Source of the DNA: Limnobacter sp.
GTDB taxonomy: Bacteria > Pseudomonadota > Gammaproteobacteria > Burkholderiales > Burkholderiaceae_E
Assembly: GCA_012513825.1 (NCBI GenBank)
Contig: JAAZBL010000240.1
Span: 1-38,021, forward strand
Length of the DNA stretch: 38,021 nt
Reading direction: 5' to 3'
Position numbers and translations under genes: made by a program. The stretch's first letter is position 1. Each line of letters starts with the position of its first letter. Of this stretch, positions 8,757-16,402 are shown in pieces. The notes beneath the pieces were generated by a model, which searched no databases, was not told the DNA's origin, and was given only the letters and a program-made list of their open reading frames with translations.

Positions 8757-9497
8757 TTATCGAATCCGGTCGAGCACGTCGGTCAGCAGGCTGCCGACAT
8801 GATCGGGCTCGGTGTCGAGCTGCTCGGGCGCCGCGCCTTCCCGGTTGACCCAGAAGCTGGTGAAGCCGTGCCAGCGCGCACCGATCGCGTCCCAGCCGTT
8901 GGACGAGACGAACAGGATCTCGCGCGCGCGGCAGCCGAAGGCGGCGGGCGCCAGCGCATAGAGCGCCGGCGCGGTCTTGAACGCCTCGACCGCCTGCGAC
9001 GACAGGATATGGTCGAACAGCTCGGCCATGCCGGCGCTGCGCAGCGAGATGCCGAGCATTTCGCGATCGCCGTTGCTGAGGATCCCGAGCGGCAGCCCGG
9101 CTGCCTTCAGGCCGCGTAGCGCCGGCCGTGCTTCGGGAAAGGCCGACAGGCTCGCGTACTGCGCCATCAGTTGTTTCTCGGAACGGTCGTCGAGCGGCAG
9201 GGCCAGGCTCGCACCGGCGTGGCGCAGCGCATCGCGCGTGATTTCGCCGAAGGGCTTGTAGCGTCCGGCCAGCGTGCGCAGCCACGAGTATTCGAGCTGC
9301 TTGCGGCGCCACAGCCGCGACAGCTCGCCGCCCTTGCCCGGAAACAATTGCTCGGCAAGGCTGGTTACCGAATGCACGTCGAACAGCGTGCCGTAGGCGT
9401 CGAAGACCACGGCCTTGATCGCTTGCACCGAAGCCGCGGGCGAATCGGATGCGGACGAGGAAGGCGCGGCCGGGGAGGAAGCAGCGCGTGTCGCCAT
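8757..9497 (-). CDS. haloacid dehalogenase, type II (L-2-haloacid dehalogenase family)
   Basis: This 246-residue HAD-superfamily hydrolase is predicted to displace halide from L-2-haloalkanoic acids through an aspartyl-ester intermediate. Asp33 in [11 protein letters not shown] is the nucleophile, with Thr37 nearby. The Arg in [13 protein letters not shown], Ser-Asn in LSNGD, the Lys in [10 protein letters not shown] and SSNGWD near the C-terminus match the full type II set. The first ~24 residues are Ala/Ser-rich and unlike the family, so a GTG at 9428 may be the true start; the ATG at 9497 is kept because GGAG lies upstream. It sits 58 bases upstream of malate synthase on the same strand. 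Many family members annotated this way have untested substrates, so the exact substrate is not certain. Confidence 0.87.
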   Translation of the reverse strand: MATRAASSPAAPSSSASDSPAASVQAIKAVVFDAYGTLFDVHSVTSLAEQLFPGKGGELSRLWRRKQLEYSWLRTLAGRYKPFGEITRDALRHAGASLALPLDDRSEKQLMAQYASLSAFPEARPALRGLKAAGLPLGILSNGDREMLGISLRSAGMAELFDHILSSQAVEAFKTAPALYALAPAAFGCRAREILFVSSNGWDAIGARWHGFTSFWVNREGAAPEQLDTEPDHVGSLLTDVLDRIR

Positions 9498-9652
9498 CGA
9501 AAGACTCCGTCAGGCTGGCGGACAGGCAGGCGGTTCCCTTGCCGTGTCCCGACAGCATCCCAAGACTAGCGTGCCGATCAGTGACGAAAAAGAGCCTAAT
9601 GGCCGAAGCTGCTTGTACTTTTGTGCACGAATCGTCGTCATTTGCCTGATCC

Positions 9653-9664
9653 GATGAAATCATC
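9653..9664. promoter_or_regulatory. short inverted repeat upstream of the ROK kinase gene
   Basis: GATGA-AA-TCATC forms a near-perfect 12-base palindrome 13 bases before the ROK gene ATG, in the 179-base divergent gap with the dehalogenase gene. Its position fits an operator overlapping the translation start region. Function is inferred only. Confidence 0.2.
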
Positions 9665-9676
9665 GACGATGCCGCG

Positions 9677-10633
9677 ATGAGCCAGCCATTCGATTCCATC
9701 GCCGAAGGCCGCACGCTTGCCTGCGTCGACATCGGCGGCACGAAGGTCGCCGTTGCGCTGGCGACGCGGCGCGGTTTCCTGAGCCCGCTGCGCGAGCCGA
9801 CCGCGACGAGCGGCAGCAACGATGCGGTCGCGCTCCAGGTGATCCGGATGATCGGCGAGGCCTGCGGGCAGGCCGGTGTCGACGAGGCGGCGCTCGATGC
9901 GGTCGGCGTCTGTTCGACCGGGCCCTTCGTGCGCCGCGACGGCGTGATCGAGGTCGCGTCGCCGAACATCTGCGGCGCACTCGCCGGCGCCGGCAACTCG
10001 CTCGACAACGACTGGCGCACTGCCGTGCTCGAACGCCCGCTGCGCGAGCGCTATCGCGACCTGCGGATCGACAACGACGGCATCGCTGCGCTGATCGCCG
10101 AGCGGCGCTGGGGTGCGCTTCGCGACGTCGACGATTGCGCCTACGTGACCTGGAGCACCGGCGTGGGCACCGGCCTGTGCGTCGGCGGGCGCGTGCTTCG
10201 CGGCAAGGCCGGCAACGCCGGCCACGCCGGCCACAGCTTCGTCAACGACGATCCCCAGCCCCTGGTCTGCGGCTGCGGCAACGTCGGCGACGTCGAAGCG
10301 CAGGTCGGAGGCGCGGCGCTCGAACGCCGCCTCGGCATCGACGCAGCCGGATTGATGGCAGCCGCTCGCCGCGGCGACCCGCAGGCGCAGGCGGCGGTCG
10401 ACCACGCCTGCACCGTGCTCGGTCGTCTGCTGTACAACCTGGTCGTCACGCTGGACCTGCAGCGCGTGAGTCTCGGCGGCGCGGTCTTCCTGCACAACAG
10501 CGAGTTGCTGCTGCCGAAACTGCAAGCGCAGCTCGACGGCCGCCTGCCGGCGCTTACCGACGAGGTTCAGCTGGTGCCGGCGGGCCTGGGTCTGCAGGTC
10601 GGCGAGTACGGCGCGCTTGCCCTCGTTGCCTGA
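9677..10633 (+). CDS. ROK-family sugar kinase
   Basis: This 318-residue cytoplasmic kinase is predicted to phosphorylate a hexose such as glucose, fructose or an amino sugar with ATP. The N-terminal phosphate loop is DIGGTK (residues 18-23). The catalytic base is probably Asp134 in DNDG, and a second glycine-rich motif reads STGVGTGLCVGG. The ROK zinc signature is present but altered: GHAGH followed by CGCGNVGDVE, where the usual last cysteine (C-x-C-G-x-x-G-C) is Asp. There is no DNA-binding domain, so it is an enzyme and not a NagC/XylR-type repressor. Its 3' end overlaps the otsA 3' end by 80 bases in convergent orientation. The substrate is not determined; proximity to trehalose genes suggests glucose, as inference only. 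Confidence 0.83.
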   Translation: MSQPFDSIAEGRTLACVDIGGTKVAVALATRRGFLSPLREPTATSGSNDAVALQVIRMIGEACGQAGVDEAALDAVGVCSTGPFVRRDGVIEVASPNICGALAGAGNSLDNDWRTAVLERPLRERYRDLRIDNDGIAALIAERRWGALRDVDDCAYVTWSTGVGTGLCVGGRVLRGKAGNAGHAGHSFVNDDPQPLVCGCGNVGDVEAQVGGAALERRLGIDAAGLMAAARRGDPQAQAAVDHACTVLGRLLYNLVVTLDLQRVSLGGAVFLHNSELLLPKLQAQLDGRLPALTDEVQLVPAGLGLQVGEYGALALVA

Positions 10634-12017
10634 CACCCGGCGGAAACGACTTGTCGAGGGCCTGAAGGAAACTCGAGCACCAGTAGTGGACGTCGTACTT
10701 CCGGATGCGCTCGAGCAGCGCATTGTGGCGGTCGCGGCGTTCGGCAAGCGGCATCGTCAACGCCTGCTGCATCGCCTCGGCGGTGCCGTGCAGGTCGTAG
10801 GGATTGACCAGCAGCGCCTCTTCGAGCTGCTCGGCCGCGCCGGTGAAACGCGACAGCACGAGCACGCCGGGGTCCGAGGCCGCCTGCGACACGACGTATT
10901 CCTTGGCCACGAGGTTCATCCCGTCGCGCAGCGGCGTGATCACGCCGACGCTGGCGGCACGGTACAGGCCCGGCAGCCGCCGGCGCGAGACCATTCGATG
11001 GATGTAGCGCACCGGCATCCAGTCGAGATCGCCGAAGTCGCCGTTCAGCGCGCCGCACAGGCGTTCGAGCTGCCTGCGGATGTCCGAGTACGCATCGACG
11101 CTTTCCCGGCTCGGTGAAGCGATCTGGATCAGCGTGGCGCTGCGGCGGTTTTCCGGGTAGTTGGACAGCAATTCGCGAAACGCGAGGATCCGCTGCGGGA
11201 TGCCCTTCGAGTAGTCGAGCCGGTCGACGCCGATCAGCAGTCGGCGCTGCGCGTACTGCTCGCGCATCGTCGCGTAGGACGCGCGCGCCTCGCGGCTGCG
11301 ACCCAGCCGCTCGAACTCGGCCACGTCGATGCCGATCGGAAACGCCTGCGCATGCACGTTGCGACCGAAGGCGCTGAAGCGGTGCCTGTCGACCGCCTTC
11401 GCGCTGACCTCGTTCTGCGCGTAGGCGGTGAAGTGGCCGAGGTCGGTCTCGCTCTGGAAGCCGACGACGTCGTAGGCGAACAGCGAGCGCACGAGCCATT
11501 CGTGCTGCGGCAGCGCCGCCATGATCGGCGGCGGCGGCAGCGGGATGTGCAGGAAGAAGCCGATCCGGTTCGCGCAGCCGGCGCTGCGCAGCTCGGCCGC
11601 GAGCGGAATCAGGTGGTAGTCGTGGACCCAGATAATGTCGTCGGGCTGCAGCAGCGGCACCAGGCGGCGCGCGAACAACTGGTTCACGCGCCGGTAGCCG
11701 GGAATGTAGTTGCGCTCGAAGTCGGCGAGATCGAGCCGATAGTGGAACACCGGCCACAGGACGCCGTTGCTGTAGCCGGTGTAGTAGGCGTCGTAGTCCT
11801 CGCGGCTCAGGTCGACGGTTGCCAGCGTGACCTTTCCGGCCTGGAGCGTGTGCAGATCGCCTTCGCCGGGCGCGCCGTCTTCGACGATCCTGCCGCTCCA
11901 GCCGAACCACAGTCCGCCGGTGGTTTGCAATGCTTCGCCGAGCGCCACGGCAAGCCCGCCGGCGGCGGGCTTTCGCGGGTCGGCGATCCGGTTCGAGACA
12001 ACGACCAGGCGGCCCAT
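10554..12017 (-). CDS. otsA: alpha,alpha-trehalose-6-phosphate synthase (UDP-forming)
   Basis: This GT20 glycosyltransferase (487 residues) joins UDP-glucose and glucose-6-phosphate to give trehalose-6-phosphate, the first step of the OtsAB route to the stress protectant trehalose. Family blocks are all present: MGRLVVVSNRIADP at the start, GGLAVAL, TGYSNGVLWPVFHY, IWVHDYHL, FFLHIPLP, GVDRLDYSKGIPQRI and LRDGMNLVAKEYV. The ATG at 12017 shares one base with the stop of the upstream GH15 gene (TGATG), pointing to translational coupling. The last ~30 residues are Arg/Pro-rich and lie beyond the normal C-terminus, within the 80-base overlap with the convergent ROK gene. They look like read-through of low-constraint sequence. 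Confidence 0.96.
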   Translation of the reverse strand: MGRLVVVSNRIADPRKPAAGGLAVALGEALQTTGGLWFGWSGRIVEDGAPGEGDLHTLQAGKVTLATVDLSREDYDAYYTGYSNGVLWPVFHYRLDLADFERNYIPGYRRVNQLFARRLVPLLQPDDIIWVHDYHLIPLAAELRSAGCANRIGFFLHIPLPPPPIMAALPQHEWLVRSLFAYDVVGFQSETDLGHFTAYAQNEVSAKAVDRHRFSAFGRNVHAQAFPIGIDVAEFERLGRSREARASYATMREQYAQRRLLIGVDRLDYSKGIPQRILAFRELLSNYPENRRSATLIQIASPSRESVDAYSDIRRQLERLCGALNGDFGDLDWMPVRYIHRMVSRRRLPGLYRAASVGVITPLRDGMNLVAKEYVVSQAASDPGVLVLSRFTGAAEQLEEALLVNPYDLHGTAEAMQQALTMPLAERRDRHNALLERIRKYDVHYWCSSFLQALDKSFPPGVRQRGQARRTRRPADPGPPAPAEPRR

Positions 12018-13849
12018 CAGATCACCGAATGCCAGGGCGCGGAAAGGCGAACCGCGCCATTGATGATACCCACCATCGAGTAGGTCTGCGGGAAGTTGCC
12101 CCACATCTCGCCGGTGACCGGGTGGGTGTCCTCGGACAGCAGCCCGAGATGGTTGCGGCTGGCCAGCATCGCCTCGAAGATTTCGCGAGCCTGCTGCTGG
12201 CGCCCGGTGCGCGCGAGCGCGTCGATGCGCCAGAACGTGCAGATGTTGAACGCGGTCTCGGGTTTTCCGAAGTCGTCGGGCGCTTCGTAGCGACGCATGA
12301 ACGGGCCGTGGCACAGGTGCTGCTCGAGCGCGTTGATCGTCGAGACGAAGCGCGCGTCGCGCGGGTCGATGAAACCGACTTCGGCCATCAGCAACACGCT
12401 GGCGTCGAGGTCGCGCCCGCCGAAGCTCTCGACGAAGGCCTGGCGCTCCTCGTTCCACGACTCCTGCAGGATCCGCGTGTGCATCGCGCTGGCGTGCGCC
12501 TGCCAGTAGTCGGCCCGGTCGGGCAGTTCGAGCAGCCGCGCGATCCGGGCGAGCCGATCGCAGGCTGCCCAGCTCATCAGCGCCGACGAGGTGTGGATCC
12601 GCGCGCGCGTGCGCAGTTCCCACATGCCGGCGTCGGGGAGGTCGAAGACGCGCACGGCCTGCTCGCCGACCAGTTCGAGCCGCTCGAACTCGGGCCGGCC
12701 GGCGCGATGCAGCAGCCGGTGGTCGTAGAAGGCCTGCGAGGACCCGAGCACGATGTTGCCGTAGACGTCGTGCTGATGGTGCTCCTGCGCCTGGTTGCCG
12801 ACGCGCACCGGTCCCATGCCGCGGTAGCCGGGCAGGTGCGCGACGATCGTTTCGGGAAGCTGCCGCTCGAGGCCGATGCCGTAGAGCGGCTGCACGTGCG
12901 CGCCGCCCGAGTCGACGACGACGTTGACGAGCCAGCCGAGGTAGTCCTCCATCGTGCCGACTTCGGCCAGGCTGTTCAGCGCGCGCACGACGAAGAACGC
13001 GTCGCGCAGCCAGCAATAGCGGTAGTCCCAGTTGCGCCCGCTGTGCGGGGCCTCCGGGATGCTGGTCGTCATCGCGGCGACGATCGCGCCGGTGTCCTCG
13101 AAGACCGACATCTTCAGCGTGATCGCCGCGCGGATCACCGCGTCCTGCCACTCCAGCGGCAGTGCGAGCCGCTGGCTCCAGGTGCGCCAGTAGCCGATCG
13201 TTTCCTGCTCGAACAGGCGCGCCGTATCGGCCACGCCGTCGTGCAGCGTCTCGTCGGGGCCCAGCAGCAGGTTCAGCTCGCGGTTCAGCACGAAGACCTG
13301 CCGGCCGAGCACGTAGGAGATCGGCGCGTCGGTGTTCAGCCGCAGCGTCTGCGAATCCGCGCAGTAGCGGATGTGGTTGCTGCCGCGCGTGATGACCGGG
13401 CGCGTCTGTCCCCAGTCGAAGCGCGGATCGAGCGTGATCCGGATTCGCGGCGTGCCCTGCAGCGGCCTGATCCGCCGCACCAGCATCATCGGCTTGAAAT
13501 AGCGCGAGCGGGCGAAGAAGCGCGGGGCGAAGTCGGTGATCTCGAAACCCTGGCCGTTGCGGTCGAAGAGCTGCGTGCGCAGCACCGCCGTGTTGGGTTC
13601 GTAGAACTGCCGCGATTCGGCGAAGTCCTCGATCTCGATCGCGAAGGCGCTGCCGTTCTCGGAAGCGTCGAGCAGCGCGTCGAAGACCGGGTCGCCGTCG
13701 AAGCGCGGCAGGCAGCACCAGACGATGCGCCCGCGCCGGTCGATCAGCGCGCTGAACGTGCAGTTGCCGATGACGCCCAGCGAGAGCGAGGCCTCGCAGG
13801 GCGGCGGAAAGCGCGATTCGGGCACGGAGGCCGGCGAGACTGCGCTCAT
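12017..13849 (-). CDS. GH15 glucoamylase/trehalase-like glycoside hydrolase
   Basis: This 610-residue protein has an N-terminal beta-sandwich domain typical of GH15 proteins found with trehalose genes (starting about SLGVIGNCTFSALIDRRG), then an (alpha/alpha)6 barrel. Barrel hallmarks are RNWDYRYCWLRDA, Glu411 in GMWELR (general acid position) and ETAFNICTFW (second carboxylate region). It has no signal peptide and is therefore cytoplasmic. Family members hydrolyse alpha-glucosides; some bacterial and archaeal ones are trehalases. Its place between otsB (4-base ATGA overlap upstream) and otsA (TGATG overlap downstream) indicates a role in trehalose or glucan turnover. Whether it breaks trehalose or trims maltodextrin cannot be read from sequence. 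Confidence 0.9.
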   Translation of the reverse strand: MSAVSPASVPESRFPPPCEASLSLGVIGNCTFSALIDRRGRIVWCCLPRFDGDPVFDALLDASENGSAFAIEIEDFAESRQFYEPNTAVLRTQLFDRNGQGFEITDFAPRFFARSRYFKPMMLVRRIRPLQGTPRIRITLDPRFDWGQTRPVITRGSNHIRYCADSQTLRLNTDAPISYVLGRQVFVLNRELNLLLGPDETLHDGVADTARLFEQETIGYWRTWSQRLALPLEWQDAVIRAAITLKMSVFEDTGAIVAAMTTSIPEAPHSGRNWDYRYCWLRDAFFVVRALNSLAEVGTMEDYLGWLVNVVVDSGGAHVQPLYGIGLERQLPETIVAHLPGYRGMGPVRVGNQAQEHHQHDVYGNIVLGSSQAFYDHRLLHRAGRPEFERLELVGEQAVRVFDLPDAGMWELRTRARIHTSSALMSWAACDRLARIARLLELPDRADYWQAHASAMHTRILQESWNEERQAFVESFGGRDLDASVLLMAEVGFIDPRDARFVSTINALEQHLCHGPFMRRYEAPDDFGKPETAFNICTFWRIDALARTGRQQQAREIFEAMLASRNHLGLLSEDTHPVTGEMWGNFPQTYSMVGIINGAVRLSAPWHSVI

Positions 13850-14601
13850 TGCAGCGCAACCGCTGCCGGATGATCGGCGGGCAGCATCGCGGCCAGCCAG
13901 CTGCGCACGACGTCGGGCGACGCGCAGCGGTGCATGGCCACCGTGTCCCCGGCGCCGACCTTGATTCCCTCGCCCCCGAGCGCCTGCACGCTGGCGAAAC
14001 CCGCCTCGTCGGTCGTGTCGTCGCCGGCGAACAGCGGCCGGCGACCGGCGAACGGCGGGTGCTCCATCAGAGCCGAGATCGCGCGGCCCTTGTTCGTGCC
14101 GGCCGGCTTGACCTCGACGACGTACTTGCCTTCGAGCAGCTCGAGCGCCGGGTCGAGGGCCACGACGCTCGACATCGTGTGCCGGCAAAGCGATTCGAGT
14201 TCCGGTGCGCTGCGATAGTGCAGCGCGACCGCGGCGCGCTTGCGCTCGACGTAGAGCCCCGGATGTTCGGCCGCCAGCGCAGTGGCGGCGGTTTCCGCCG
14301 GATGCAGGTCCGGCGGGGGCGGCGCCGACAGCGTGCCGTCGGGCAGTCGGAGAAGGCCGCCGTGTTCGGCCGCGAGCGTCGGTCGCCACGGGTCGAGGAA
14401 GCGGTCGAGTGCGTCGACCGGCCGCCCGGAGACGATGGCCAGCGCGCCGCCGAGCCGTTCCTCGATCGCCTCGAGGGCGGCGATCAGGCCGGGAGCCAGA
14501 TGAACGGCGTCGGGATGCGGAGCGATGTCGGCCAGCGTGCCGTCGAAATCCAGGAACAGCGCGCTCGTTTCGAGGATGGGCGGTAGGGACGAGATCGGAA
14601 T
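13846..14601 (-). CDS. otsB: trehalose-6-phosphate phosphatase, probable ATT start
   Basis: This HAD-superfamily phosphatase (251 residues with the chosen start; E. coli OtsB is 266) removes phosphate from trehalose-6-phosphate. Motif I is LFLDFDGTLAD with Asp18 and Asp20, motif III includes Lys171 in GTNKGRA, and motif IV is AGDDTTDE with Asp194 and Asp195. The start is unusual: back to the end of the upstream gene there is no in-frame ATG, GTG or TTG before motif I. The codon at 14601 is ATT, preceded by a GAGG ribosome site at seven-base spacing, and it gives a normal OtsB N-terminus of 17 residues before the nucleophile. The stop overlaps the GH15 start (ATGA). A sequencing error altering the start codon is the alternative explanation. 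Confidence 0.85.
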   Translation of the reverse strand: MPISSLPPILETSALFLDFDGTLADIAPHPDAVHLAPGLIAALEAIEERLGGALAIVSGRPVDALDRFLDPWRPTLAAEHGGLLRLPDGTLSAPPPPDLHPAETAATALAAEHPGLYVERKRAAVALHYRSAPELESLCRHTMSSVVALDPALELLEGKYVVEVKPAGTNKGRAISALMEHPPFAGRRPLFAGDDTTDEAGFASVQALGGEGIKVGAGDTVAMHRCASPDVVRSWLAAMLPADHPAAVALQ

Positions 14602-14608
14602 GGCGTTG

Positions 14609-14614
14609 CCTCGC
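14609..14614 (-). promoter_or_regulatory. ribosome-binding site supporting the ATT start of otsB
   Basis: The minus strand reads GCGAGG followed by seven bases and then ATT at 14601. It is the only Shine-Dalgarno-like element well placed in front of the OtsB motif I, and it decides the start choice. Confidence 0.45.
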
Positions 14615-14648
14615 GTCGGGTTGGGTCCGGCGCCAAGTTTAATGGCAG

Positions 14649-15290
14649 CTAGTAGCCCACGGTAAAGCGGCGGCGCGAGTGCGCGGGCTGCTCGAGCTCG
14701 TCGATCATCGCCTTCGCGTAGTCCTCGACCGAAATGCGGCTGCGGCCTTCGGCGTCGACGAGCAAGGTATCCGCACCCAGGCGATAGCGGCCGGTGCGCT
14801 TGCCTGCTTCGAGCTGCGCCGACGGGCTCAGCATCGTCCAGTCGAGCGTGGTTTCGTTGCGAAGCAGCTCGAGCGCGCGGGCGGCGCCTTCGGCCGACGC
14901 CTTCCGGTCCTCGGGAAAATCCGGCGTGTCGAGCAGGCGTCGGCCCGGAGCGACTTCGAGGCTGCCGGCGCCGCCGACGACGAGCAGCCGCGGAACCGCG
15001 GCCTGGATCGTCGCCGCGACGATCGAGGCGATGCCGCGGACGTAGTAGCCGTAGACATCGGCCTGCGCGTGGCCGCTGAAGGCGCTGACGACCGCGTCGT
15101 GGCCGCGCAGCACGTCCGACAGCGACGCCGTGTCGAGCACGTCGGCCTTGGCCACCTTCATGTCGTCGCGGGCAGCGGCGAGCCGGCCCGGGTTCGAAAC
15201 GACTGCCGTGACGGTGTGGCCACGCGACAGTGCTTCGTCTCGCAATGCCGAGCCGATGAAACCGCTGGCGCCGATCAGTGCGATGTTCAT
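14649..15290 (-). CDS. NAD(P)-binding atypical SDR (NmrA/epimerase-like)
   Basis: This 213-residue cytoplasmic Rossmann protein opens with MNIALIGASGFIGS, the G-x-x-G-x-x-G dinucleotide loop. SFSGHAQ and LLVVGGAGSLEV follow at the positions of later Rossmann strands. There is no classical YxxxK pair, which points to the atypical SDR / NAD(P)H-binding group whose members are reductases or redox sensors of varied function. The ATG at 15290 has a strong AAGGAGG ribosome site about ten bases upstream; the open frame upstream to 15374 is not needed. The stop lies 47 bases before the probable otsB start on the same strand, so it may lead the trehalose operon. The substrate is unknown. Confidence 0.82.
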   Translation of the reverse strand: MNIALIGASGFIGSALRDEALSRGHTVTAVVSNPGRLAAARDDMKVAKADVLDTASLSDVLRGHDAVVSAFSGHAQADVYGYYVRGIASIVAATIQAAVPRLLVVGGAGSLEVAPGRRLLDTPDFPEDRKASAEGAARALELLRNETTLDWTMLSPSAQLEAGKRTGRYRLGADTLLVDAEGRSRISVEDYAKAMIDELEQPAHSRRRFTVGY

Positions 15291-15437
15291 GAGTGGGGTC
15301 CTCCTTGCCGCGTTTCGGAGCGTGAATCGTGCAGTCGCCCGGTCCTGTGCACGGCGGCGGGCGCAGCAGAGCAAACGGCCTGCCCGACGATGCCGCAGCC
15401 CGGGCGGTCGCCCGGCGCCGGCCGGGACCTCGGGACA

Positions 15438-16301
15438 TCAGTCGCTGTCGATCGGCTCGACGTGCGTGTCCAGCGTGATGCCGGCCCGCAGCACCGCGTC
15501 TTCGACCTCGTCGGCCAGGTCGTGCGCCTGCTCGACGCTCCAGTGCCCGGGGACGCGCATGTCGACGAGCGCGAAGCGCATCGCGCCGGCGGCGCGGGTG
15601 CGCAGGTTGTCGAAGTGGCAGCCGCGCGGCCGGAACGACGCGAGCACGGCTTCGATCCGGGCGATCTCCTCGTCGTCGAGCGCGCGGTCCATCAGGCCGT
15701 CGACCGAGCGGCGCATCAGGTGCCAGCCCTCGCGCAGGATGTTCAGCGCGACGGCGATCGCAACCACCGGGTCGAGCCAGTACCGGCCGCTGACCCAGGC
15801 CAGCCCGACGCCGACGACGACCGCGGCCGTCGTCCAGACGTCGGCCATCAGGTGCCTGGCGTCGGCTTCGAGCGCCATCGAGCGATGCGCGCGGCCGACC
15901 CGGAACAGCAGACGTGCGACCGCGAAATTGAGCAGGCTGGCCAGCACCGACAGCGTCGTGCCCCAGCCGAGCGCATTCAGCGGCCGCGGATTGATCAGGC
16001 GCTCGGCCGATGCGACGAGGATCGCCAGCGCGGCGACGAAGATCAGCATGCCTTCGAAGGCCGCCGAGAAGTACTCGGCCTTGCCATGGCCGAACGGGTG
16101 CTCGGCGTCGGGCGGCATCTGAGCCAGCGAGACCATCAGCAGCGCGAACGTGGCGCCGGCAATGTTGACCAGCGACTCGAGCGCGTCGGAGAGAAAACCC
16201 ACCGAACCGGTCAGCCACCACGCCGCCGACTTCAGCGCGATGGTCGCCAGTGCCGCGCCGATCGACAGCAGCAGGGCCTGGCGGGGTGTGATGGTCTGCA
16301 T
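15438..16301 (-). CDS. cation diffusion facilitator (CDF) metal exporter
   Basis: This 287-residue inner-membrane antiporter exports divalent metal such as Zn2+ or Fe2+ in exchange for protons. Six hydrophobic segments span about residues 8-205, followed by a cytoplasmic CDF C-terminal domain with HWSVEQAHDLADEVEDAV and a TLDTHVEP end typical of the family. Metal-site positions include Asp39 in SDALES of TM2 and H150-x3-D154 in HLMAD of TM5. The second TM2 position is Ser43 where E. coli FieF (YiiP) has Asp, so metal selectivity should not be copied from FieF. HPFGHGKAEYFSA is a strong family signature. The gene is divergent from the patatin-like gene across 101 bases. Confidence 0.92.
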   Translation of the reverse strand: MQTITPRQALLLSIGAALATIALKSAAWWLTGSVGFLSDALESLVNIAGATFALLMVSLAQMPPDAEHPFGHGKAEYFSAAFEGMLIFVAALAILVASAERLINPRPLNALGWGTTLSVLASLLNFAVARLLFRVGRAHRSMALEADARHLMADVWTTAAVVVGVGLAWVSGRYWLDPVVAIAVALNILREGWHLMRRSVDGLMDRALDDEEIARIEAVLASFRPRGCHFDNLRTRAAGAMRFALVDMRVPGHWSVEQAHDLADEVEDAVLRAGITLDTHVEPIDSD

Positions 16302-16402
16302 TTGGGGGTCGTCGCAAGCTCGAATCGGGCAGGTGCTTCCGAAGATAGCAATTCGGCTGATGGGATACTCGGCGTACGGCTATGCAGCGGGAGAAGCGAT
16401 CG

